Shown: one piece after another, positions 44,839-53,567 of the stretch
Layout of the letters: every line of letters begins with the position of its first letter
How positions within the stretch are numbered: position 1 is the stretch's first letter
Source: Bradyrhizobium ottawaense
Lineage (GTDB): Bacteria > Pseudomonadota > Alphaproteobacteria > Rhizobiales > Xanthobacteraceae
Direction: 5' to 3'
Assembly (NCBI RefSeq): GCF_900099825.1
Contig: NZ_LT629693.1
Span: 6,397,001-6,461,000 of the forward strand
Length of the DNA stretch: 64,000 bases
The notes under the pieces: generated by a model
What the model saw: the letters and a program-made list of their open reading frames with translations, nothing else
The model's database searches: none
What the model was told of the DNA's origin: nothing
Position numbers and translations under genes: made by a program

Positions 44839-46449
44839 ATGCCCAGAGCAAAGGCCATGATCGTCGCGGCTCAAGCGGAAGCCGCAGAAGCAGGCGCATC
44901 GATCCTCGAAGCAGGGGGTAATGCGGTAGACGCCGCGATTGCCTGCGCCTTCGTCCAGGGTGTTGTCGATCCGTTGATGTCGGGTATTGCAGGCTTCGGC
45001 AGCGCGGGAATCTATTTCCCCTCACAGGGCTTTCATCAATATATCGATTTTCACGCGCCCGCGCCGGCTGCAGCGCGCTCCGATATGTGGGAACATCTCA
45101 TTGAGGGTGAGGCGCGGGATGGCTACGGCTTCATCCTCAAGGGTAAAGTCAATGATGTCGGCTATCAGTCAGCTTGCGTTCCTGCTTCGCTAAAGGCCTA
45201 TTTTGAAGCGCATGCCAAGTTCGGCGTGTTGCCGTGGGGTGATATCGTGGCCCCGGCGATCGCATGGGCAGAGCGCGGATGGATGGTACGTCCGCATGTC
45301 GAGTTCTTCTGGTCCGATCCGGGCATGATGGGCCGGGCCTCTGGGCTGGAGCGGCTGGCGTTCTCCGACTCTGGACAGAAGCTTTACTGCCGAGATGGCG
45401 CGCCGAAGCGGGTCGGGGATGTCGTTCGCAATTCCGACTATGCCAACACGTTGCGGATGATCGCCGAGGGTGGCTCGGACGTTTTTTACAAGGGCGAACT
45501 CGCGCAGCGCATCGCGCGCGACATGCGAGAGCATGACGGCCTGATCACGCTTGAGGATCTCGCAAATTACCAGCCGAAGTGGCTCGATCCGTTGCGCGGA
45601 ACTTATCGTGGCTACGACGTCACCACCAACAATCCGCCGGGCGGCGGACTTATGTTGATCGAGATGCTCAACATTCTTGAGCGCTTCGATCTCGCCGAGA
45701 TCGGACACAACAGCACCGAGTATCTGCGCGTCGTTTGTGAGGCTATGAAGCGGGCGACCGTCGACAAGGACAATTCCATCGGCGATCCCGGCTTCTTTGA
45801 TGTTCCTGTCGACCGTCTTGCCTCAAAGGAATACGCAGCCGAGATGGCGCGGGAGATCGCCGCGCGGAGCAAGGCCAATGTCCCGCGATTGAACTCGGGT
45901 TTTCCGTCGAAGGATACGACACAGGTATGCGTCGTGGATCGCGACGGCAACTGTGTCACCATGACTCACTCGCTCGGCATGCCGTCGGGCGTGATCACGG
46001 ACGGGCTTGGCTTCTTCTACAACGGCTGCATGGCGGTCTTCGATCCGAGGCCGGGCCGCGCCGGCAGTATCATGCCTGGCAAGGCACGGTTCACGTCGGT
46101 GTGTCCATCAATCGTCTTCCGCGATGGCAAACCGTATCTCGTCATCGGCGCTCCCGGTGCCACGCAGATTGCGATGGGCGTGCTGCAGGCCACTTTGAAC
46201 GTTCTCGATTTCGACATGACGATGACCGAAGCCGTAAGCGCGCCGCGCTTCTCTGCGACGAGCAATGCAATCGATGTTTCAAACCGTATTCCCCACGGCG
46301 TGACGCGGCAACTCGAGGCTGATGGCTATGAAGTGATTCGAAGTCCCTACACATTTGGGTTCGCCGCTGTGCATGGCATCCGCCTTGGCAAGGACGGTTT
46401 CGATGGCGGCGCCGATCCCGGTCATGACGGGATCGCTCTGGCCGTCTGA
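44839..46449 (+). CDS. Gamma-glutamyltransferase-family amidohydrolase
   Basis: 536 residues with the usual Ntn-hydrolase layout: AGASILEAGGNAVDAAIACA at the start and GIAGFGSAGIYF, PPGGGLMLIEMLNILERFDL, then the cleavage/catalytic site SKDTTQVCVVD near residue 360, where Thr is expected as nucleophile. MPGKARFTSVCPSIVF and GAPGATQIAMGVLQ follow. No signal peptide is seen, so it may be cytosolic, unlike the classic periplasmic GGT. The substrate is unclear. It is 16 bases from the binding-protein gene, so both are in one operon. Confidence 0.82.
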   Translation: MPRAKAMIVAAQAEAAEAGASILEAGGNAVDAAIACAFVQGVVDPLMSGIAGFGSAGIYFPSQGFHQYIDFHAPAPAAARSDMWEHLIEGEARDGYGFILKGKVNDVGYQSACVPASLKAYFEAHAKFGVLPWGDIVAPAIAWAERGWMVRPHVEFFWSDPGMMGRASGLERLAFSDSGQKLYCRDGAPKRVGDVVRNSDYANTLRMIAEGGSDVFYKGELAQRIARDMREHDGLITLEDLANYQPKWLDPLRGTYRGYDVTTNNPPGGGLMLIEMLNILERFDLAEIGHNSTEYLRVVCEAMKRATVDKDNSIGDPGFFDVPVDRLASKEYAAEMAREIAARSKANVPRLNSGFPSKDTTQVCVVDRDGNCVTMTHSLGMPSGVITDGLGFFYNGCMAVFDPRPGRAGSIMPGKARFTSVCPSIVFRDGKPYLVIGAPGATQIAMGVLQATLNVLDFDMTMTEAVSAPRFSATSNAIDVSNRIPHGVTRQLEADGYEVIRSPYTFGFAAVHGIRLGKDGFDGGADPGHDGIALAV

Positions 46450-46464
46450 CCATTCACGAAGCAA

Positions 46465-47703
46465 ATGAACTCTAGCAGGAGAACGACCTTGAAGGCGAAA
46501 ACGCTTGGATTGGCCATCGCGGCCTTGTTGATCGTGAGTGAAGCGGCCAACGCACAGATTTCTGATGACGCCGTTAAAATCGGTGTGCTCACTGACCACT
46601 CGGGCGGATTTGCCTACCTCGTCGGAAAGCATTCTGTGGAGGCTGCGCAGATGGCTGTTGATGATTTCGGCGGCAAGGTGCTCGGAAAGCCGATCACCAT
46701 CGTCACGGCGGACCATCAGAACAAGGCTGATATTGCCGCAACGCTCAGCCGCAAATGGTTCGATACCGAAGGCGTCGACGCGGTAACGGACGTGGCCGGT
46801 TCTGCCGTGGCGCTCGCAACTCAAGAAATCGCAAGATCTCGGAACAAGATTCTGCTGATTTCCGGAGCCGCTACGACTGAGTTGACCGGAAAAGCCTGCT
46901 CAGGGACCACTTCTCAGTGGAGCTACGACACCTATGCCTTCGCCAAGGGGACCGCGAGCCAGGTCACAAAGCAGGGAGGCAATTCGTGGTTCTTCCTGAC
47001 AAGCGATTATGCCTTCGGACATTCGTTGCTGGCGGATGCGAGTCGATTCGTCGAAGAGAACGGCGGAAAGGTTGTTGGGAGTGTTCGCTTCCCGTTCGGA
47101 TCGCCGGATTTCTCATCGTTTCTGCTGCAGGCTCAAGCTTCAAAGGCAAAAGTCATTGGCCTGGCAATGTCGGGAGCCGACCTACTCAATGCAATCAAGC
47201 AAGCCCGCGAGTTCGGCATCGTGCAATCAGGCCAAAATCTGGCAAGTCTGGTCATTTACATCAATGACATTGAGGGCGTGGGATTGGATATTGCTCAGGG
47301 ATTAACGCTTACGACGTCGTTCTACTGGGACACTAATGACGAGACGCGCGCGTGGTCGAAGCGCTTCATGGAGCGTTCCGGCGGCTTTATTCCGAATTTG
47401 ATCACGGCGGGCACTTACGCGTCCGTGTTGCACTATCTGAAGGCTGTTCAGGCCGCAGGAACGGACGACGGAAAGGTCGTTGCGGCAAAAATGCGGGAAA
47501 TGCCGGTCAACGACTTCTACAATAAGAACGTGGAAATCCGCGCGGACGGTCGCGTCATGCACAAGACTTACCTGATGAAGGTGAAGTCGCCATCCGAGTC
47601 ACAGTATCGCGGCGACTACTATCGGGTGGTTGCCGAGATGTCGGGCGAGCAATCCTTCAAACCGCTTGCCGACAGCCAATGTCCGCTGATCGCCACCAAG
47701 TAG
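46465..47703 (+). CDS. ABC transporter substrate-binding protein (branched-chain amino-acid type)
   Basis: 412 residues. A signal peptide (LGLAIAALLIVSEAANA) precedes a type I periplasmic-binding fold: DDAVKIGVLTDHSGGFAYLV, then KPITIVTADHQNKADIAATL. The permease and ATPase genes are not next to it; it is followed by a terminator. It may feed another permease or bind the product of the GGT-like enzyme. Confidence 0.8.
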   Translation: MNSSRRTTLKAKTLGLAIAALLIVSEAANAQISDDAVKIGVLTDHSGGFAYLVGKHSVEAAQMAVDDFGGKVLGKPITIVTADHQNKADIAATLSRKWFDTEGVDAVTDVAGSAVALATQEIARSRNKILLISGAATTELTGKACSGTTSQWSYDTYAFAKGTASQVTKQGGNSWFFLTSDYAFGHSLLADASRFVEENGGKVVGSVRFPFGSPDFSSFLLQAQASKAKVIGLAMSGADLLNAIKQAREFGIVQSGQNLASLVIYINDIEGVGLDIAQGLTLTTSFYWDTNDETRAWSKRFMERSGGFIPNLITAGTYASVLHYLKAVQAAGTDDGKVVAAKMREMPVNDFYNKNVEIRADGRVMHKTYLMKVKSPSESQYRGDYYRVVAEMSGEQSFKPLADSQCPLIATK

Positions 47704-47723
47704 CATGATGTCGGTTGAAAGAA

Positions 47724-47748
47724 GCCCGCTGGTAGCTCCAGCGGGTTT
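47724..47748 (+). terminator. Terminator after the binding-protein gene
   Basis: GCCCGCTGG pairs with CCAGCGGGT around TAGCT, followed by TTTC. It starts 20 bases after the stop. Confidence 0.65.
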
Positions 47749-47754
47749 CATATC

Positions 47755-47901
47755 TAAGGGGCGCATCAGCGTCATCGGCAGCGCGGGCATGGTCAGGATG
47801 GTCGACTGCACCAGCACGTTGGGAAGATTGGCGACCGAGAGGAAGCCTGGCGCGACAGCACCGAACACGGCAATCAGCGCGACCAGCACGAAAGCGAGCG
47901 A
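47755..47901 (-). pseudogene. Truncated sugar-type ABC permease fragment
   Basis: On the minus strand LVALIAVFGAVAPGFLSVAN, LPNVLVQSTILTMPALPMTL matches the second membrane region of RbsC-type permeases, then runs into unrelated DNA (RPLDMKPAG). The rest of the gene is missing. The break lies next to the terminator at 47724-47748, marking a deletion or recombination point. Confidence 0.6.
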
Positions 47902-48330
47902 CTATCCCGCGTTCGCCTTCAGTCCGGCGGCCTCGATGCCGGCGAGAGCGCAGATCTCGTCATTATCAGAGGTATCGCCGCTGACGCCGACCGCGCCGAG
48001 CAGGCCGCCGTCGCCCATGATCAGCACGCCGCCGGGCACCGGTATCAGGCGGCCCTGCGCCATCGTGTTCACAGCGTCGATGAAATAGGCCTGCTCCTGC
48101 GCGCGCTGGAACAGCGCCCGCGATCCCATGCCCATCGCGAGTGCGCCATAGGCCTTGCCGTGGGCGATCTCGGCCCGCATCAGGCTGGTGCCGTCCTGCG
48201 CCGCCGTGACTTTGACGCAGCCACGGGCGTCGAGAATAGTGATGACCAGCGGCTTGAATTTCTTCTCGACGCCTTTGGCAAGCGCGGCATCGAGAATCTT
48301 GCGGGCAACGTCGAGGGTGAGTTCAGCCAT
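47902..48330 (-). CDS. glcG: GlcG/HbpS-like heme-binding-family protein
   Basis: 142 residues covering the family: LTLDVARKILDAALAKGVEK, then GTSLMRAEIAHGKAYGALAM, and a glycine-rich PGGVLIMGDGGLLGAVGVSG end. It overlaps the FAD/Fe-S gene by 8 bases (ATGG-type overlap). GlcG accompanies glycolate oxidase genes, and its exact function is unknown. Confidence 0.8.
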   Translation of the reverse strand: MAELTLDVARKILDAALAKGVEKKFKPLVITILDARGCVKVTAAQDGTSLMRAEIAHGKAYGALAMGMGSRALFQRAQEQAYFIDAVNTMAQGRLIPVPGGVLIMGDGGLLGAVGVSGDTSDNDEICALAGIEAAGLKANAG

Positions 48331-51307
48331 GGGTCTGTTCCTTTGTGAAGAGGGAGGAGGTTGAATGGGTTCTGGCGCTGTCGAGGCTCATCGCCAGCAC
48401 CTGTGCGACGTGAAGCGCAGCACGCTTCGTGCCATCCTTGATCTGATGCCGGCACGAGGTGCCGTCGGCGACGATCAGTGCGGCCGCGTCGGCACCGCGC
48501 ACCGCCGGCAGCAGCGAGAGTTCGGCCATATCGATCGAAGCCTGATAGGTGTCGGCGCCATAACCGAAGGCGCCGGCCATGCCGCAGCAACTGGACTCGA
48601 TGATCTCGACGGTCAGGTCGGGGATGAGGCGCAGTATCTTCTCGACCGGCTTGAACGCGCCGAATGATTTCTGGTGGCAATGGCCGTGCACCAGCGCCTT
48701 CTCGGCGATGGCGCCAAGCGGCAGCTTAAGCCGGCCGGCTTCCGCCTCGCGAACCAGAAACTCCTCGAACAACAGCGCATGCGCGCTGACGCTTCTGGCA
48801 TCGTTGTCGGAGCGCAGCGAAAGCAGTTCGTCGCGGAGCGTCAGGAGGCAGCTCGGCTCCAGCCCCACGATCGGCACTCCGCGCGCGGCGAACGGCGCGT
48901 AGGTCGCGACCAGCCGGTCCAGTTCGCTGCGCGCCTGATCGACTAGCCCCGCCGAAAGGAAAGTGCGCCCGCAGCAGAGCGCCCGGCCGCGATCGCGGGG
49001 CTTGGGAACATGGACGCGGTATCCGCCTTCGACCAGCACGCGCAGCGCGGCATCGAGATTTTCCCGTTCATAGGCGCGGTTAAACGTGTCGGCGAACAGC
49101 ACGACCTCGCGACCGTCAACGGGGCCAAACACCTCGGCATCGGGCCCGAACACATCGCGCCGGAATGCGGGCAGCGCGCGTTGCGCGCTGATCCCGGCGA
49201 ATCTTTCAAACAGCGCGCGCAGCACAGGGCTGCGGTTGCGCCAGTTGGCGAGCGGGGCGAGGCGGGATGCGAGCCCGGCATAATGCGGGAGATAGCCGAC
49301 CAGCCGGTCACGCAGCGAAAGCCCGTGTTTGGCGGCGCGCGCGGCCAGTACCTCGACCTTCATCTTGGCCATGTCGACGCCAACAGGGCATTCGTGGCGG
49401 CACGCCTTGCAGGACACGCAGAGTTTCAGCGTGTCCATCATCTCGTCGGAAGCCAGCGCATCCGGGCCCAATTGGCCTGACATCGCGAGCCGCAGCGTAT
49501 TGGCGCGGCCGCGCGTGACATCCTTTTCGTTGCGGGTGGCGCGGTAGGACGGACACATCACGCCGCCTTCGAGCTTCCGGCAGGCGCCGTTGTTGTTGCA
49601 CATTTCCACCGCGCCCTGAAAGCCGCTTCCGGCGCCGGGATAGGCCGACCAGTCGAGCGCGGTCTTGAACTCTGGGACGCGATAGTCCGGCGGAAAACGA
49701 AACAGCGAACGATCGTCCATTTTTGGCGGGTCGACGATCTTGCCTGGATTGAGGATATTTTCCGGGTCGAAGCGGTGCTTGACCTCGCGGAAATCGGCAA
49801 CGATGCGGGAGCCGAACATCGTCTCATGGAATTCGGAGCGCACCAGGCCGTCGCCATGCTCGCCGGAATGCGAGCCCTTGTATTCGCGCACCATTTCGAA
49901 CGTCTCTTCGGCGATGGCGCGCATCGCCTTGACGTCTTTTTCGAGTTTTAAGTTGAGCACTGGGCGCACATGCAGGCAGCCTTCGGAGGCGTGCGCATAC
50001 ATGGTGCCGCGGGTGCCGTGCCTGGCGAAGATGGCGTTGAGCCGTTCGGTATAGTCGGCCAGGTGCGGCAGCGGCACCGCGCAATCCTCGACAAAGGAGA
50101 CCGGCTTGCCCTCCTGCTTCATCGACATCATGACGTTGAGGCCGGCGGCGCGGAAATCGGCGATGCCGGCCTGAAGTGCGGGCTCGGTGATTTCGACCAC
50201 GCCGCCCCATTTGCGCTGCGGCTGGTCCCAGCCGAACCCGAGATCGCCCATCAGTTCGCCGAGCTGCTTCAGGCGTTGCAGGTTTTCGGCCTGGTCTTCC
50301 TCGGCGAATTCCACGATCAGCACCGCATCTGGATCGCCGCGCACGGCGGTGCGGATGATCGGCTGGAACATCGCGATGTCGCGGCCGAGTGCGATCATGG
50401 TGCGGTCGACCAGCTCGACTGCAATGGGGCGCAGCTTGACCAGATGCTGCGCCGCATCCATCGCCTCGTAGAAGCTGCCGAAGTGGCAGACGCCCAGCAC
50501 CTTGTTGCGGATGACAGGCCACAGCTTGAGTTCGACCTGCGTGGTGAAGGCCAGTGTGCCTTCGGAGCCCACCAGCAGATGCGCCATGTTGTTGGGCGCA
50601 TTGCGCGGCACCAGCGCATCGAGGTTGTAGCCGCCGACGCGGCGCTGCACTTTCGGAAACCGCTCGGAGATCTCGCCTGCCTCCCGCTCGCCGAGATCGA
50701 GCATATCGCGGAACAGCGCAAGGCCAGTGTCGGGCGAATTGACCTGCGCGAGATCGCGCGGCACCTCGCCGAAATGCAGCAGCGTGCCGTCGGCCAGCGC
50801 CGCATCCATCGACAGCGTGTTGTCGCGCATGGTGCCGTAGCGCAGCGAGCGTCCTCCGCAGGAATTATTGCCGGCCATGCCACCGATGGTGGCGCGGGAG
50901 GCGGTGGAAACGTCGACCGGAAACCACAGCCCGTGCTTTCTGAGCTGGCGGTTGAGATCATCCAGCACGATGCCGGGTTCGACCACGCAGGTCCGGTTGG
51001 CGACATCGAGCGAAAGGACGTGGTTCAGATGCTTCGAAAAGTCGACGACGATGCCCTCATTGACAGTCTGGCCGCACTGCGAGGTGCCGCCGCCGCGGGG
51101 GGTGACGATCCGGCCCTCATCCCTGACGATGGCGAGCGTACGAAGTGCCTCGTCCATGGTCCGGGGAACCACCACGCCGAGCGGCACGATCTGGTAGAAA
51201 GAGGCGTCGGTCGCATAGCGGCCGCGGTTGAAGGCATCGAAGAAAACGTCGCCCTTGATCTCGCAGGCCAACCTGTTTTCGAGCGTCACTGAGCCTTTGT
51301 TGGACAT
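48323..51307 (-). CDS. Fused FAD/Fe-S D-2-hydroxyacid dehydrogenase
   Basis: 994 residues from ATG 51307. The PCMH-type FAD domain (about 40-270) has VTPRGGGTSQCGQTVNEGIV and GGMAGNNSCGGRSLRYGTMR. The FAD-oxidase C domain follows (SGEHGDGLVRSEF, FDPENILNPGKIVDP). Then come iron-sulphur motifs (CNNNGACRK-MCPSY, CVSCKACRHECPVG) and a CCG-type Fe-S domain (GHCHQKSFGAFKP, SSCCGMAGAFGY). The fused YdiJ/GlcDF-like design suits D-lactate, glycolate or D-2-hydroxyglutarate oxidation. Electrons would go to the respiratory chain. A start at 51334 is possible but less likely. Confidence 0.85.
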   Translation of the reverse strand: MSNKGSVTLENRLACEIKGDVFFDAFNRGRYATDASFYQIVPLGVVVPRTMDEALRTLAIVRDEGRIVTPRGGGTSQCGQTVNEGIVVDFSKHLNHVLSLDVANRTCVVEPGIVLDDLNRQLRKHGLWFPVDVSTASRATIGGMAGNNSCGGRSLRYGTMRDNTLSMDAALADGTLLHFGEVPRDLAQVNSPDTGLALFRDMLDLGEREAGEISERFPKVQRRVGGYNLDALVPRNAPNNMAHLLVGSEGTLAFTTQVELKLWPVIRNKVLGVCHFGSFYEAMDAAQHLVKLRPIAVELVDRTMIALGRDIAMFQPIIRTAVRGDPDAVLIVEFAEEDQAENLQRLKQLGELMGDLGFGWDQPQRKWGGVVEITEPALQAGIADFRAAGLNVMMSMKQEGKPVSFVEDCAVPLPHLADYTERLNAIFARHGTRGTMYAHASEGCLHVRPVLNLKLEKDVKAMRAIAEETFEMVREYKGSHSGEHGDGLVRSEFHETMFGSRIVADFREVKHRFDPENILNPGKIVDPPKMDDRSLFRFPPDYRVPEFKTALDWSAYPGAGSGFQGAVEMCNNNGACRKLEGGVMCPSYRATRNEKDVTRGRANTLRLAMSGQLGPDALASDEMMDTLKLCVSCKACRHECPVGVDMAKMKVEVLAARAAKHGLSLRDRLVGYLPHYAGLASRLAPLANWRNRSPVLRALFERFAGISAQRALPAFRRDVFGPDAEVFGPVDGREVVLFADTFNRAYERENLDAALRVLVEGGYRVHVPKPRDRGRALCCGRTFLSAGLVDQARSELDRLVATYAPFAARGVPIVGLEPSCLLTLRDELLSLRSDNDARSVSAHALLFEEFLVREAEAGRLKLPLGAIAEKALVHGHCHQKSFGAFKPVEKILRLIPDLTVEIIESSCCGMAGAFGYGADTYQASIDMAELSLLPAVRGADAAALIVADGTSCRHQIKDGTKRAALHVAQVLAMSLDSARTHSTSSLFTKEQTHG

Positions 51308-51389
51308 TCCACCCCCGCTGCTACCGGCAAACATCGCTCGCTCGTACTTGGGTGGAAAAATAAATGCAACGATTTCGTATTATGTCTAG

Positions 51390-51403
51390 TTTTGAATTCA
51401 AAA
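51390..51403. promoter_or_regulatory. AT-rich palindrome upstream of the dehydrogenase
   Basis: TTTTGAATTCAAAA is perfect, 83 bases upstream of the dehydrogenase start on the minus strand, in otherwise GC-rich DNA. It may be an operator or an UP-like element. Confidence 0.35.
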
Positions 51404-51435
51404 ACGACCAAGGCGTGGGCGGCGCCTCGCCTGAC

Positions 51436-52158
51436 CTAGGCGTCGACGCCGTCTTTCAGATGTTCGACCGCGGCCGTCCGCTTGTTGCGCAAATGTATAA
51501 ACAGGATGTCGCTGAGTTCGCTGCCGGCGCGGCGACGCAGCGCGTCCAGGATGGTCTCGTGTTCGCGCATGGCTTCCCCCCATCGCTCGCGCTTGCGGGC
51601 AAAATTGGCGGAGTAGCGGACTCGCCGAATGCGGCCGGCGAAGTTGGCGTAAGTGTTTCGCAGCGTTGTGTTGCGCGAGGCTTCGACGATCTTGTGGTGG
51701 ATCAACTGATTGACGCGGAAATAGCCGTGCATGTCGCGGTTCAGGTAGAAGCCGTACATCTCGTAATGCAGCCGCTCGATCTCGGCGATTTCGGCGTCGG
51801 TGATGTTTTCGCAGGCGAGGCGGCCGGCCAGGCTTTCGAGCCCGCCCATGACGTCGAACAGTTCGGCAAGATCGCGCTCGCTCAATTGCCGAATGCGCGC
51901 GCCACGGTTGGGTAGCAGTTCCACCAGCCCTTCAGAAGCCAGTACCTTCAGGGCCTCGCGCAGCGGCGTGCGCGAGATGCCCAGCATCTCGCAAAGCTGA
52001 CGCTCGGGAACGCGGCCACCGTCCGGGATGTTGCCTTCGACGATATGGTCCCGCAGCCGCGTTAAGGTCTCGCCATGCAGGGACTGGTCTTCACGGCTGG
52101 CATCCGCCGCGGTTGCAAGGGCCGTCGAACCGGCATCATGGGGAATCAAGGGCTTCAT
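51436..52158 (-). CDS. GntR/FadR-family regulator
   Basis: 240 residues from ATG 52158 (longer starts add a non-family extension). The winged HTH has IVEGNIPDGGRVPERQLCEM and LGISRTPLREALKVLASEGL. The FCD effector domain (about 95-220) has MHGYFRVNQLIHHKIVEASR. It is divergent from the first aminotransferase gene, and a GntR-type site lies between them. It probably also controls the dehydrogenase gene, whose start faces the same way 129 bases downstream. Confidence 0.85.
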   Translation of the reverse strand: MKPLIPHDAGSTALATAADASREDQSLHGETLTRLRDHIVEGNIPDGGRVPERQLCEMLGISRTPLREALKVLASEGLVELLPNRGARIRQLSERDLAELFDVMGGLESLAGRLACENITDAEIAEIERLHYEMYGFYLNRDMHGYFRVNQLIHHKIVEASRNTTLRNTYANFAGRIRRVRYSANFARKRERWGEAMREHETILDALRRRAGSELSDILFIHLRNKRTAAVEHLKDGVDA

Positions 52159-52218
52159 AAGCGGAACATAGGCTTTGAATTGGGAGCCGTCGATGCATGT
52201 TTGTGAACAATTTTTAGG

Positions 52219-52230
52219 TTGATATACCAA
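52219..52230. promoter_or_regulatory. GntR-type operator candidate
   Basis: TTGATATACCAA is a near-perfect palindrome (one mismatch from TTGGTATACCAA) between gntR and the aminotransferase start. FadR-group GntR proteins often bind TGGTATACCA-like sites. Confidence 0.55.
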
Positions 52231-52277
52231 AAAATGAATGCAATATTTCGGCAGCTTTGGTCCGAAACGAGGAATCC

Positions 52278-53507
52278 ATGCCCCAAGGACGCCATTTCCT
52301 GCAAATTCCCGGGCCAAGCCCGGTGCCCGATCGTGTGCTCCGCGCCATGGACATGCCGGTCATTGACCATCGGAGTTCCGAATTTGCCGAGCTGGGCAAG
52401 ACGGTGTTCGACGGCTGCCAAAAAATCTTCAAGACCAACGGACCGGTCATTATTTTTCCCTCCTCAGGCACCGGCGCCTGGGAGGCGGCGATCGTCAATA
52501 CGCTGTCGCCGGGCGACAAGGTGTTGATGGTCGAGACCGGCCATTTCGCCACGCTATGGCGGCAGATGGCGGCGCGCTGGGGCATCGAGGTCGACTTCAT
52601 CCCGGGCGATTGGCGCCACGGCGCCGACCCCGCTGATATCGAAGCCAGGCTGGTGCAAGACGAAAAGCGCGCCATCAAGGCAGTCATGGTGGTGCACAAT
52701 GAGACCTCCACCGGCGTCACCAGCCGGGTCGGCGAGATCCGCGCCGCGATGGACCGGGCCGGGCATCAGGCGCTGCTTCTGGTGGACACCATCTCCTCGC
52801 TCGGCTCGGTCGACTACCGGCACGACGAGTGGAAGGTCGATGTCACCGTCAGCTGTTCACAGAAGGGATTCATGCTGCCTCCGGGGCTCGGCTTTAATGC
52901 CGTCTCCGAGAAGGCGCGCGCCGCCGCGAAGATCAACAAGATGCCGCGGTCCTACTGGGACTGGGACGAGATGCTGAAGCCGAACGCGGCCGGCTTCTTT
53001 CCCTACACCCCCGCCACCAACCTGCTGTACGGCCTGCGCGAAGCCATCGCGATGCTGCTCGAGGAAGGGCTGGATGCGGTGTTCGCGCGGCACAAGCGTC
53101 TTGCCGCCGCCACGCGCGCGGCGATCACGCATTGGGGCCTTGAAGTGCTGTGTCTTGAGCCCGCCGAGTATTCACCGGTGCTGACGGCTGTGCTGATGCC
53201 GCCGGGGCACGATGCCGACAAGTTCCGCAAGACCGTGCTCGACACCTACAACATGTCGCTCGGCTCCGGTCTGAGCAAGCTCGCCGGCAAGGTGTTTCGC
53301 ATTGGTCACCTCGGCGAGTGCAACGAACTGACGTTGATTGGGGCCCTGTCCGGCGTCGAGATGGGTCTCTCCGCTGCGGGCGTGCCGCATCGGGCCGGCG
53401 GCGTCGAAGCTGCGATGAAATCGCTGGAAGAGCGGCCGCAGTCAAATTCTCCGGCGCACCTGAAGGTGGTCAAACCTGACCGGGTCGCAGACCATCGGGA
53501 CGGCTAA
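52278..53507 (+). CDS. Serine-glyoxylate-type aminotransferase 1
   Basis: 409 residues from ATG 52278. The class V fold is seen in PSSGTGAWEAAIVNTLSPGD, VVHNETSTGV, DTISSLGSVDYRHDEW and the PLP lysine SQKGFMLPPGL (near residue 196). TPATNLLYGLREAI and the end IGHLGECNELTLIGAL are typical. It is a paralogue of the gene at 56302. The likely amino acceptor is glyoxylate; the donor could be serine, alanine or another amino acid. Confidence 0.85.
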   Translation: MPQGRHFLQIPGPSPVPDRVLRAMDMPVIDHRSSEFAELGKTVFDGCQKIFKTNGPVIIFPSSGTGAWEAAIVNTLSPGDKVLMVETGHFATLWRQMAARWGIEVDFIPGDWRHGADPADIEARLVQDEKRAIKAVMVVHNETSTGVTSRVGEIRAAMDRAGHQALLLVDTISSLGSVDYRHDEWKVDVTVSCSQKGFMLPPGLGFNAVSEKARAAAKINKMPRSYWDWDEMLKPNAAGFFPYTPATNLLYGLREAIAMLLEEGLDAVFARHKRLAAATRAAITHWGLEVLCLEPAEYSPVLTAVLMPPGHDADKFRKTVLDTYNMSLGSGLSKLAGKVFRIGHLGECNELTLIGALSGVEMGLSAAGVPHRAGGVEAAMKSLEERPQSNSPAHLKVVKPDRVADHRDG

Positions 53508-53567
53508 CGCCATCGGTTCGGCGCAGCCATTGAACCAATACAATAAAAAGCGAAACGGGAGGGAAAT

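Noticed and set aside
49970..51292. 440-codon open frame on the plus strand inside the FAD/Fe-S dehydrogenase gene
   Set aside because: Antisense to a gene with clear motifs along its full length; composition is typical of a shadow frame.
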